Shown here one piece after another: positions 1-7,149 of a stretch of DNA of 31,222 nucleotides. This DNA comes from Sphingomonadales bacterium UBA6171 (GTDB lineage: Bacteria > Pseudomonadota > Alphaproteobacteria > Sphingomonadales > Sphingomonadaceae): the NCBI GenBank assembly GCA_002422985.1, contig DITZ01000099.1, forward strand, positions 3,083 to 34,304. Direction: 5' to 3'. The notes below the pieces were generated by a model. That model saw nothing but the letters and a program-made list of their open reading frames with translations, made no database searches and had not been told where the DNA came from. Position numbers and translations under genes: made by a program. Position 1 is the stretch's first letter; every line of letters starts with the position of its first letter.

Positions 1-999
1 CATGATGCCGCCGAAGATGTTGACGAGAATGCCCTTCACGGTTGGATCCTTCAGGATCAGCTTGAAGGCCGCCGTCACCTTCTCCTTGTTGGCGCCGCCG
101 CCGACATCGAGGAAGTTGGCGGGTTCGGCACCGTTCAGCTTGATGATGTCCATCGTCGCCATGGCAAGGCCGGCACCATTGACCAGGCAGCCGATATTGC
201 CATCCAGCTTGATGAAGGCGAGATCATATTCGGATGCTTCGACTTCGGCCGGGTCTTCCTCCGTCAGGTCGCGCAGGGCGACAATGTCCGGGTGGCGGGC
301 GAGCGCGTTGGGATCGAAGCCGACCTTGGCGTCGAGCACCATCAGCTTGCCGTCCGTGGTGACGGCGAGCGGGTTGATTTCGATCTGCGAAGCGTCTGTC
401 CCGACAAAGGCGGCATAGAGTTTGGCGGCGGTGTCGGCCGCCTGTTTGGCCAGATCGCCCGTGAGCTTCAGCGCAGCGGCGACCGCCCGGCCATGGTGCG
501 CGCCCCAGCCGGTGGCCGGATCGATGGCGAAGGTGTGGATTTTTTCCGGCGTGTCGTGCGCGACGGTTTCGATATCCATGCCGCCTTCGGTGGAAGCGAC
601 GCAGGCGACGCGGCCGGTTGCCCGGTCCACCAGAAAGGCAAGGTAGAATTCCTTGGCGATATCAACGCCGTCGGTGATGTAGAGGCGGTTCACTTGTTTC
701 CCCGATTCGCCGGTCTGGATGGTGACGAGCGTGTTGCCCAGCATGTCTGCGGCGGCGAGGCCGACCTCCTCAGCCGACTTGGCGAGGCGGACACCGCCCT
801 TGGCTTCCGGCGGCAGTTCGACGAATTTGCCCTTGCCCCGGCCGCCGGCATGGATTTGCGCCTTCACCACATAGAGCGGCCCCGGCAGTTGTGCGGTGGC
901 GGCGACGGCCTCCTCCACGCTGAAGGCGGCGATGCCTTTGGGAATGGGGACGCCCCATTTGGCCAGCAGTTCCTTGGCCTGATATTCATGGATGTTCAT
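1..999 (-). CDS. sucC: Succinyl-CoA synthetase (ADP-forming), beta subunit, 3'-truncated by window edge
   Basis: SucC pairs with SucD to convert succinyl-CoA to succinate with substrate-level ATP formation in the TCA cycle. Read on the minus strand, the protein starts MNIHEYQAKELLAKWGVPIP, the usual SucC N-terminus. It carries the ATP-grasp glycine loop AGGRGKGK and later the conserved stretches DGNIGCLVNGAGLAMATMD and ILVNIFGGIM. The 333 codons present cover about five sixths of a normal SucC of roughly 400 residues; the C-terminus and presumably sucD lie beyond base 1. The ATG at 999-997 overlaps the bioB stop (998-996) by four bases (ATGA), so translation is probably coupled to bioB. The reading frame is intact throughout. 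Confidence 0.97.
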   Translation of the reverse strand, partial: MNIHEYQAKELLAKWGVPIPKGIAAFSVEEAVAATAQLPGPLYVVKAQIHAGGRGKGKFVELPPEAKGGVRLAKSAEEVGLAAADMLGNTLVTIQTGESGKQVNRLYITDGVDIAKEFYLAFLVDRATGRVACVASTEGGMDIETVAHDTPEKIHTFAIDPATGWGAHHGRAVAAALKLTGDLAKQAADTAAKLYAAFVGTDASQIEINPLAVTTDGKLMVLDAKVGFDPNALARHPDIVALRDLTEEDPAEVEASEYDLAFIKLDGNIGCLVNGAGLAMATMDIIKLNGAEPANFLDVGGGANKEKVTAAFKLILKDPTVKGILVNIFGGIM

Positions 1000-2009
1000 G
1001 CCATCTCCTGTTGATATTGGGTGGACTGGCCGGACGCGACGGATGGGCGCACGGCTTCGGCTTCGATTCCAAGGGACGCCAGCAGGCGAATATCATCCGA
1101 CATCGCGACATTGTCTGTGGTGAGCAACCGGTCTCCGGCAAAGATGCTGTTGGCGCCGGCAAGGAAGCAGAGCGCCTGCATCGCGTCACCCATGGCGGTG
1201 CGGCCGGCCGAAAGCCGCACCACCGATTGCGGCATGGTGATGCGCGCGACCGCGATGGTGCGGATGAAATCAATCTCGCCCGCCGGCACCACATTGCCGG
1301 ATATCGGCGTGCCCGGAATAGGGACCAGCGCGTTAATCGGCACCGAACCGGGATGTTCGGGCAGCGTTGCCAGCGCATGGATGAGGCCGACGCGATCGGC
1401 CGATGTTTCGCCAAGGCCGAGGATGCCGCCGCAGCAGACGCCGATGCCGGCCTGACGGACAGCCTCCAGCGTGTTCAGCCGGTCTGCATAGGTGCGGCTG
1501 GTGACGATGGACGGGTAATGTTCGGGGGAGGTGTCGAGATTGTGGTTATACCAGTCCAGCCCGGCGGCGGCCAGTTGTTCGGCCTGGCCCGGCTCCAGCA
1601 TGCCCAGCGTCATGCAGCTTTCCAGCCCCTCGGCCTTCACCGCCCCTATCATCGCGGTGAGCCGGCCCATGTCCCGGTCCTTGGGGGAGCGCCAGGCGGC
1701 CCCCATGCAGAAGCGGGAGGAGCCGGAGGCACGGGCGGCGCGGGCGGCCGCCACCACGCTGTCGAGGTCCGCCAGCTTTTCCGCTTTCACGCCGGTTTCG
1801 AAGGAGGCGGATTGCGAGCAATAGCCGCAGTTTTCCGGGCAGCCTCCGGTTTTGATCGACATCAGCGTCGCCATCTCGACCCGGTTCGCCGGGAAATTGC
1901 GGCGATGGATGGCCTGCGATTTCAGGATCAGGTCCATGAAAGGCAGGTCGAACAGGGCCGAAATTTCAGCCCTGCTCCAATCCGATCGTGGCGTCGCGTC
2001 GTCCGGCAT
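996..2009 (-). CDS. bioB: Biotin synthase
   Basis: A radical-SAM enzyme that inserts sulfur into dethiobiotin, the last step of biotin synthesis. The SAM-binding iron-sulfur motif CPENCGYC is seen at about residues 57-64 (C57, C61, C64). The family stretches YNHNLDTSPEHYPSIVTSRT and GIGVCCGGILGLGE follow. The start chosen is the ATG at 2009-2007, which shares one base with the mdh stop (TGATG). An in-frame upstream start would run ten codons into mdh and is less likely. The product is 337 residues, normal for BioB. It sits between mdh and sucC, overlapping both, so it appears co-transcribed with TCA genes rather than with bioFDA, none of which is in the window. Confidence 0.95.
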   Translation of the reverse strand: MPDDATPRSDWSRAEISALFDLPFMDLILKSQAIHRRNFPANRVEMATLMSIKTGGCPENCGYCSQSASFETGVKAEKLADLDSVVAAARAARASGSSRFCMGAAWRSPKDRDMGRLTAMIGAVKAEGLESCMTLGMLEPGQAEQLAAAGLDWYNHNLDTSPEHYPSIVTSRTYADRLNTLEAVRQAGIGVCCGGILGLGETSADRVGLIHALATLPEHPGSVPINALVPIPGTPISGNVVPAGEIDFIRTIAVARITMPQSVVRLSAGRTAMGDAMQALCFLAGANSIFAGDRLLTTDNVAMSDDIRLLASLGIEAEAVRPSVASGQSTQYQQEMA

Positions 2010-2971
2010 CAGGCGAGGCTCGGCTCGATGGCCCTGCACGCCGCCAGCAGTTCCTTCACCGCATCGACCGAGACGGTGAAATTGGCCCTGGCTTCATCCG
2101 TCAAGGCGATTTCGACCACTTTTTCGACGCCGCCGGCGCCGATGACGCAGGGGACGCCCACATAAAGATCGTTGACGCCATATTGGCCGGTGAGGTTCAC
2201 CGCGCAGGGGATGACGCGCTTCTTGTCCTTCAAATAGGCTTCCGCCATCTCGATGCCGCTGGTGGCGGGCGCATAGAAGGCGCTGCCGGTTTTCAGCAGG
2301 CCAACGATCTCGCCGCCGCCCGAGCGGGTGCGCTGGACGATGGCGTCGATCCGCTCTTTGGTTGACCAGCCCATCTTGATGAGATCGGGGATCGGGATGC
2401 CGGCCACGGTGGAATATTCCACGACCGGCACCATCGTGTCGCCATGGCCGCCCAGCACGAAGGCGGTGACGTCGTTCACGGACACTTTGAACTCGTCGGC
2501 GAGGAAGTGGCGGAAGCGGGCCGAATCGAGCACGCCGGCCATGCCGACCACCATATGATGCGGCAGCTTCGAGAATTCGCGCAGCGCCCAGACCATCGCG
2601 TCGAGCGGGTTGGTGATGCAGATCACAAAGGCGTTCGGCGCATAGGCGGCGATGCCTTCGCCGACGGCCTTCATGACTTTGAGATTGATGCCGAGCAGAT
2701 CGTCACGGCTCATGCCGGGCTTGCGAGCGATGCCGGCGGTGACGATGATGACATCGGCGTCAGCGATGTCGGCATAATCATTGCTGCCCTTCAAACTGGC
2801 ATCGAAGCCCTCCACCGGGCCGCACTGGGCGAGATCGAGCGCCTTGCCCTGCGGCACGCCTTCCACCACGTCGAACAGGACAACATCGCCCAGCTCCCTG
2901 GCGACGGCCAGATGCGCCAGCGTTCCGCCGATATTGCCTGCGCCGATAAGCGCGATCTTCTTGCGTGCCAT
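2009..2971 (-). CDS. mdh: Malate dehydrogenase (NAD, LDH-like)
   Basis: Oxidises malate to oxaloacetate with NAD in the TCA cycle. The 320-residue protein opens with the Rossmann motif GAGNIGG (residues 10-16). It has the substrate loop IARKPGMSRDDL, the LDSARFR segment with the relay Asp149 and Arg152, and the catalytic GGHGDTMVPV with His176. Its length and sequence type match the lactate-dehydrogenase-like MDH of alphaproteobacteria. A GAGGG ribosome site lies a few bases before the ATG. It is the first gene of the overlapping mdh-bioB-sucC series, and a TTGACG promoter candidate lies 39-67 bases upstream. Confidence 0.97.
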   Translation of the reverse strand: MARKKIALIGAGNIGGTLAHLAVARELGDVVLFDVVEGVPQGKALDLAQCGPVEGFDASLKGSNDYADIADADVIIVTAGIARKPGMSRDDLLGINLKVMKAVGEGIAAYAPNAFVICITNPLDAMVWALREFSKLPHHMVVGMAGVLDSARFRHFLADEFKVSVNDVTAFVLGGHGDTMVPVVEYSTVAGIPIPDLIKMGWSTKERIDAIVQRTRSGGGEIVGLLKTGSAFYAPATSGIEMAEAYLKDKKRVIPCAVNLTGQYGVNDLYVGVPCVIGAGGVEKVVEIALTDEARANFTVSVDAVKELLAACRAIEPSLA

Positions 2972-3009
2972 GGAACCCTCATATGCTGTGCGAAAGGAAT
3001 GCGGCGTTG

Positions 3010-3038
3010 CGATAGCCCCCGGCTTTCGTTGCCGTCAA
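3010..3038 (-). promoter_or_regulatory. Promoter candidate for mdh-bioB-sucC
   Basis: On the minus strand TTGACG (3038-3033) is followed after exactly 17 bases by CTATCG (3015-3010). TTGACG at this spacing is a typical alphaproteobacterial housekeeping -35 box; the -10 is less perfect. It lies 39-67 bases upstream of the mdh ATG. Visual call only. Confidence 0.45.
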
Positions 3039-3220
3039 TCGGCAGGGCAGCCATGCATGCCGAATTCATGGGTTTCCGCTGCTGTTCCATTGCGGCGGGG
3101 GCGGTTCTGGCGGCGCTTTGCCGCGGCCGCCAGCGCGCGGCCGACCGTGCACCATCGCCCGGCCTGGCGATGCGCACAAATAGGTTGATGATGGTTAACA
3201 ATGATTGACATTGCCGCGCG

Positions 3221-3250
3221 TTGAAAAAGCGGCTGTGCGTGCCGATATAT
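3221..3250 (+). promoter_or_regulatory. Promoter candidate for the choice-of-anchor-A gene
   Basis: TTGAAA (3221-3226) precedes an AT-rich GATATAT block (3244-3250) by 17 bases, in an AT-rich strip ahead of the ATG at 3281. A TTGACA at 3205-3210 is an alternative -35 but has no good partner 17 bases on. Sequence impression only. Confidence 0.35.
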
Positions 3251-3280
3251 GATGTGTCACCAATGAACAGGGAAATCATC

Positions 3281-4432
3281 ATGAACCGCGCCGCGCTTAT
3301 TGGCGGGATTGCTTCCGCGCTGCTGCTTGCTGCTCCGGCTTTTGCCGCGGCACCTGTTGGCAATCCGGCCGCCGGCCTTCAGGCGATGCGGGAATTGAAC
3401 CTGATCGTTTTTGGCGATCTGAAGCAGAACAACCAGAATGTTGAAGGCAAGACCTTTGTCGGCGGTGATCTGACGGGCGGTGGCCAATATGGCACCGGCA
3501 ACAGCGCGCGCAGCCAGGCCGAATCCGGCCGTGCGACGCTGAGCGTGGTCGGCGATGTGTCCGGCAATGACATCAAGCTGCACAATGGTTCCAATGGCGG
3601 CAATGGCAGCATCGGCGCGCCGGCCGCTGTTGCGGTGGGCGGCAATCTGGCCTCCGGCATGAACATGAACGCCGGCAACGCGATTGTGAACATCGGCGGC
3701 GACGTGCGGAACCTGAACGGCTCCGCCGGCTCCGCCATTTCGGTTGGTGGCGGCAGGAGCGGCTATCTGAACGCCAATGGCGCAAAGGTGACAACCCGGC
3801 TGGGCGGGGATTATGCCGACCAGCTTGTGTCGGGCCTGACGGCCGAGCAGGAGAAGTTGCAGGCCGATCTCAATGCCACCTCGCTGGCGCTGACCGGGCT
3901 TTCGACGACCGCCGGCAACAGCATCACCTCTTATTATGGCCGCATGACCTTCAACGCCATGGACGATGGTTCCGGTATTTCGGTGTTCAACATCACGGAT
4001 TCGATTTTCAGCGCTGCGGAGTTCGACCTGAAGCTCGCCAATCCGGCCAACACCGTGATTTTCAATATCAGCGGCGACGGCAGCTATAACTGGAACGCCA
4101 ATTCGCTGGGCGGCATGAACTGGACGGTGGCGGACAATATCATCTGGAACTTTGCCGATGCCACGGTGCTGAATCTGAATCGCCAGATGTTCGGCTCTGT
4201 GCTGGCGACCAATGCGGTGGTGACCAATCTGAACCAGCTTTCCGGCACCATCGTGGCGGCGGAAATGCGGCAGAAGGGGCAGGTGCAACTGGGCAGCTTT
4301 GCCGGCAATGCGGACTTTGGCAGCGACGGCCTTGCCGGTGCGGTGCCGGAGCCGGCGACCTGGGCGATGCTGATCGCCGGCTTCGGGCTGGTGGGCACCA
4401 TGTTGCGGCGGCGGCGGGCTGTGGTGGCCTGA
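3281..4432 (+). CDS. Choice-of-anchor A family protein with PEP-CTERM sorting signal
   Basis: A secreted 383-residue protein. The start at 3281 gives a clear signal peptide (MNRAALIGGIASALLLAAPA, cleavage near AFA-AAP), with an AGGGA ribosome site nine bases upstream. The mature part begins NPAAGLQAMRELNLIVFGDL, the opening of the choice-of-anchor A domain. It is rich in Gly, Asn and Ala with beta-helix-like GGN/GGD repeats. The last 30 residues hold VPEPATWAMLIAGFGLVG and an RRRR tail: the PEPxxWA-CTERM signal recognised by exosortase/archaeosortase-type enzymes and removed on export to the surface or matrix. No exosortase is in the window. The role is unknown; exopolysaccharide-linked surface proteins are a common guess for such proteins. 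It lies opposite in strand to its neighbours mdh and zapE. Confidence 0.9.
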   Translation: MNRAALIGGIASALLLAAPAFAAAPVGNPAAGLQAMRELNLIVFGDLKQNNQNVEGKTFVGGDLTGGGQYGTGNSARSQAESGRATLSVVGDVSGNDIKLHNGSNGGNGSIGAPAAVAVGGNLASGMNMNAGNAIVNIGGDVRNLNGSAGSAISVGGGRSGYLNANGAKVTTRLGGDYADQLVSGLTAEQEKLQADLNATSLALTGLSTTAGNSITSYYGRMTFNAMDDGSGISVFNITDSIFSAAEFDLKLANPANTVIFNISGDGSYNWNANSLGGMNWTVADNIIWNFADATVLNLNRQMFGSVLATNAVVTNLNQLSGTIVAAEMRQKGQVQLGSFAGNADFGSDGLAGAVPEPATWAMLIAGFGLVGTMLRRRRAVVA

Positions 4433-4460
4433 GGTGGCGGGGCCGGGTTTCTGACCCTGC

Positions 4461-4498
4461 GCCCCCACCCCCGGCCCCTCCGTGCAAGGGGAGGGGAG
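4461..4498. repeat. 38-base GC-rich palindromic repeat, copy 1
   Basis: Base-for-base identical to 6119-6156. Its core can fold as CCCCTCC / GGAGGGG around a short GTGCAAGG loop. It fills the gap between the convergent PEP-CTERM gene and zapE. It resembles short C-rich/G-rich intergenic palindromes dispersed in many proteobacterial genomes, and could also act as a bidirectional terminator. Confidence 0.8.
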
Positions 4499-4507
4499 AA
4501 GGTCGCG

Positions 4508-5629
4508 CTATGCGCGGAGACCATGGCCTTCGGCCAGATAGGTTTCGGACTGCATTTCCATCAGCCGCGATACGGTGCGGTCGAACTCGAAGCGGCCGTC
4601 GCCGGCGGGATAGAGTTTTTCCGGCGGGGCGTCGGCGGCGATGAACAGTTTTACCCGCCATTCGTAGAGCGCGTCGATCAGCGTGATGAAGCGGCTGGCT
4701 TCATTGCGTTTTTCCGGCCCAAGAATAGGCACGCCGACCAGAAAGACGGTGTGGAAGGTGCGGGCGACCGCCAGATAATCCGCCGCGCCGCGCGCCTCTC
4801 CGCATAATTTCCGGAACGAAAAAACGGCGACGCCCTTGATGGTGCGCGGCACGGTGAGCGTGCGTCCGCCGCCGACATCCAGCGCCAGCGAAGGAACATG
4901 GCGCGCGTCCTCCACCGGGAAATCGGTGAGGCGGAAGAAGAGCCGCGACAGGGCCTGCGTCGCCTCCGGGCCGTTCGGCACATAATAGCTGGGCATGCCG
5001 CCGATACGGTCCAGCCGATAATCCGTTGGTCCGTCGAGCGCGATCACGTCCAGCTCGCGTTCGATGAGGGCGATGAAGGGCAGGAACAGCTCGCGCGACA
5101 GGCCGTGTTTATACAGGTCTTTGGGCGCGCGGTTGGAGGTGGTGACGACCAGTGTGCCGGCGTCCAGCAAGGCGGTGAACAGCCGCGAGAGGATCATCGC
5201 GTCGGCGACATTATTGACCTGCATTTCATCAAAGCAGAGCAGTTTTGCCTCTGCCGCCCATAGATTGGCGACGGCGGGAATAGGGTCCCCCGGATCGCGC
5301 TGCCGCTGGCGGTGGATGCGGGCGTGGGTTTCCAGCATGAATTGGTGGAAGTGGATGCGGCGTTTGGGCGTGATCGCGGCATGGTCGAAAAACAGGTCCA
5401 TCAGCATGGACTTGCCGCGCCCTACCCCGCCCCACAGATAGATGCCGCGCAATGTGGGCGGCGGCGCCCTGCCCAGCAGGCGGCCGAGAAAACCGGGCTT
5501 TGCCACGGGCGTGCCGGCGGCCTGCGCCAGCGCGCCCAGCCGGTCTGCCAGCGCGGACTGGGCGGGATCGGGCTGGAGTTCGCCGCTGGCGACAAGGGCG
5601 TCATAATGGTCGCGCAGCGGGCATTTCAT
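4508..5629 (-). CDS. zapE: Cell division protein ZapE / AFG1-like ATPase
   Basis: An AAA-type P-loop ATPase. In E. coli ZapE acts at the Z-ring; mitochondrial AFG1/LACE1 homologues help turn over respiratory-chain subunits. The start at 5629 (MKCPLRDHYDALVASGELQP) gives 373 residues. It shows the Walker A GGVGRGKS (residues 67-74), the family stretch RIHFHQFMLETHARIH, the Walker B LLCFDEMQV, and the sensor region TLVVTTSNRAPKDLYKHGL. The ATG overlaps the thioesterase stop by four bases (ATGA), so the two are probably translated together. An in-frame ATG at 5665 lies inside the upstream gene and is less likely. Its position directly downstream of sdhB fits the respiratory link of the AFG1 branch, which is inference. 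Confidence 0.93.
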   Translation of the reverse strand: MKCPLRDHYDALVASGELQPDPAQSALADRLGALAQAAGTPVAKPGFLGRLLGRAPPPTLRGIYLWGGVGRGKSMLMDLFFDHAAITPKRRIHFHQFMLETHARIHRQRQRDPGDPIPAVANLWAAEAKLLCFDEMQVNNVADAMILSRLFTALLDAGTLVVTTSNRAPKDLYKHGLSRELFLPFIALIERELDVIALDGPTDYRLDRIGGMPSYYVPNGPEATQALSRLFFRLTDFPVEDARHVPSLALDVGGGRTLTVPRTIKGVAVFSFRKLCGEARGAADYLAVARTFHTVFLVGVPILGPEKRNEASRFITLIDALYEWRVKLFIAADAPPEKLYPAGDGRFEFDRTVSRLMEMQSETYLAEGHGLRA

Positions 5630-6084
5630 GGCTTGCGGATAATCTTTCGCAATATGCCATGCCATTGCGCCACCAGATGCGCGCCATCATCCTGGGTGAG
5701 CGTGCCGGCGACCCAGATGAGCTTGCCGGATTCCTTCACCACATGGCCGCGGCCTTCCAGTGGCTTGCCAACCGTGCCGGCGCCGATGAAATCGGTGCTG
5801 GCCTGGAGCGTGACCGCGCCCTTTTCGCGGCTGAGCTGGTGGCGGATGACGGTGAACAGCGCCACATCGACAAAGGCCATCAGCAAGCCGCCATGCAGGA
5901 AGCCGAGGCCGTTGCTGTGATGGCGGGCGGTTTCCATGGCGCAGACGACGCCGCTGCCGTCGGGATAGGCACCGTCGCGGTAATAAATCTCGCCCAGATG
6001 ATCGGTGAAGCGGCCCTCGTTGCTGGCGTGCCATCTGTTCCAGCCGCGGTAGGGGCCTTCGATTATGAGGGTTGGGGCGGGCAT
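5626..6084 (-). CDS. PaaI-like hotdog-fold thioesterase
   Basis: A 152-residue single-domain hotdog protein that probably hydrolyses acyl-CoA thioesters; the substrate is unknown. The family signature GFLHGGLLMAFVDVAL is at residues 61-76, with the conserved HGG and Asp73. The start at 6084 (MPAPTLIIEGPYRGW) is chosen because an upstream GTG in frame at 6126 would translate part of the dispersed repeat. No good ribosome site is visible, so the start is moderately certain. The 3' end overlaps zapE by four bases. It lies between sdhB and zapE on the same strand, separated from sdhB by about 90 bases holding the repeat. Confidence 0.85.
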   Translation of the reverse strand: MPAPTLIIEGPYRGWNRWHASNEGRFTDHLGEIYYRDGAYPDGSGVVCAMETARHHSNGLGFLHGGLLMAFVDVALFTVIRHQLSREKGAVTLQASTDFIGAGTVGKPLEGRGHVVKESGKLIWVAGTLTQDDGAHLVAQWHGILRKIIRKP

Positions 6085-6118
6085 GGGTTTTGTTAGCAGA
6101 AGTTGTGATTGGGCGAGA

Positions 6119-6156
6119 GCCCCCACCCCCGGCCCCTCCGTGCAAGGGGAGGGGAG
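6119..6156. repeat. 38-base GC-rich palindromic repeat, copy 2
   Basis: Identical to the copy at 4461-4498 and in the same orientation. It lies between the sdhB stop and the thioesterase start. The CCCCTCC / GGAGGGG stem could attenuate or stabilise the 3' end of the sdh message. Confidence 0.8.
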
Positions 6157-6172
6157 GAAATTGCGCCGTCCA

Positions 6173-6958
6173 TCAAATAGCCCGTGCCACCATCAGTTTC
6201 TTGATTTCCGCGATGGCCTTGGCGGGGTTCAGGCCCTTGGGGCAGACGGTGGCGCAGTTCATGATGGTGTGGCAGCGATAGAGGCGGAAGGGGTCTTCCA
6301 GCGCGTCCAGCCGCTCGCCGGTCATCTCGTCGCGGCTGTCGGCCAGCCAGCGATAGGCTTGCAGCAGGATGGCGGGGCCGAGGAAGCGATCGCTGTTCCA
6401 CCAATAGCTGGGGCAGGCGGTGGAGCAGCAGGCGCACAGGATACATTCATAAAGGCCATCCAGTTTCGCGCGGTCGTCCGGCGATTGCACGCGCTCCTTC
6501 AGCGCCGGCTCGGGCGAGACGGTTTGCAGCCAGGGCTTGATGCTCGCATATTGCGCGTAGAAATGCGTCATGTCGGGCACCAGGTCTTTCACGACCTCCA
6601 TGTGCGGCAGCGGCGTGATGGTCACATCGCCCTTCACATCGTTGATCGCCATGGTGCAGGCGAGCGTGTTGGCACCATCGATGTTCATGGCGCAGCTGCC
6701 GCAGATGCCCTCGCGGCACGACCGGCGGAAGGTGAGCGTGGGATCAATCTCTGATTTAATCTTGATCAGCGCGTCCAGCACCATCGGCCCGCAATCATCG
6801 AGATCGAGCGCATAGCTGTCGTAGCGCGGATTCTGCCCGTCATCGGGCGACCAGCGGTAGATTTTGAAGGTACGGACCCGCGTTGCACCATTGGGCGCGG
6901 GGTAAGACTTGCCCTTGCCGTTAATCTTGCTGTTGGCGGGGAGTGTGAATTCAGCCAT
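6173..6958 (-). CDS. sdhB: Succinate dehydrogenase iron-sulfur subunit
   Basis: Carries electrons from the flavoprotein to quinone in complex II. The 261 residues hold all three cluster motifs. The [2Fe-2S] ligands are C81, C86, C89 and C101, in the CREGICGSC context. The [4Fe-4S] motif CILCACCSTACP gives C172, C175, C178 and C182. The third group, CHTIMNCATVCPKG, gives C229, C235 and C239, with C182/C229-type ligands completing the [3Fe-4S] and [4Fe-4S] sites. The length is normal. The ATG at 6958 follows the stop of the small winged-helix gene by only two bases, so its expression probably depends on translation of that gene. Confidence 0.97.
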   Translation of the reverse strand: MAEFTLPANSKINGKGKSYPAPNGATRVRTFKIYRWSPDDGQNPRYDSYALDLDDCGPMVLDALIKIKSEIDPTLTFRRSCREGICGSCAMNIDGANTLACTMAINDVKGDVTITPLPHMEVVKDLVPDMTHFYAQYASIKPWLQTVSPEPALKERVQSPDDRAKLDGLYECILCACCSTACPSYWWNSDRFLGPAILLQAYRWLADSRDEMTGERLDALEDPFRLYRCHTIMNCATVCPKGLNPAKAIAEIKKLMVARAI

Positions 6959-6960
6959 CG

Positions 6961-7149
6961 TTATCGAACCCTATTGACCAACTTGTTAAGTGGACCGTTC
7001 TCGCGGACCAGATAGCCCTTTTTCTCAAGACGGTTACAAATCTGGTTCACTTGTTGACGTGGCTTAATGCCGGTCAAACGAGCCAGCTCATCGTCATCCT
7101 TTCCAGGATGCAGGCGAATATATTCGAGCAGCTTTTCTTCATTTGTCAT
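6961..7149 (-). CDS. Small winged-helix DNA-binding protein inside the sdh operon
   Basis: A 62-residue protein. Helix 1 is NEEKLLEYIRLHPG, helix 2 DDDELARLTG, and the putative recognition helix KPRQQVNQICNRLEKKG, followed by a short wing YLVRENGPLNK. The layout is a minimal winged helix-turn-helix with no effector domain. I recognise the pattern (PRQQVNQICxRLExxG) as a small helix-turn-helix type, but not a named gene. The ATG shares a base with the sdhA stop (TAATG), and its stop is two bases before sdhB, so it is tightly coupled to both. Its GC content is 46% (87 of 189 bases by hand count), clearly below the flanking sdh genes. That suggests later acquisition. It may bind DNA to regulate sdh or something else; no function is proven. 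Confidence 0.8.
   Translation of the reverse strand: MTNEEKLLEYIRLHPGKDDDELARLTGIKPRQQVNQICNRLEKKGYLVRENGPLNKLVNRVR

Larger units (their letters stand above)
2972..3280. other. Divergent intergenic region between mdh and the PEP-CTERM gene
   Basis: About 309 bases with no convincing gene; the frames crossing it lack ribosome sites and family features. The mdh side holds the TTGACG promoter candidate. The other side is AT-richer around 3180-3260 (TTAACAATGATTGACATT and a TATATG stretch), as expected for the promoter of the plus-strand gene. Confidence 0.6.
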
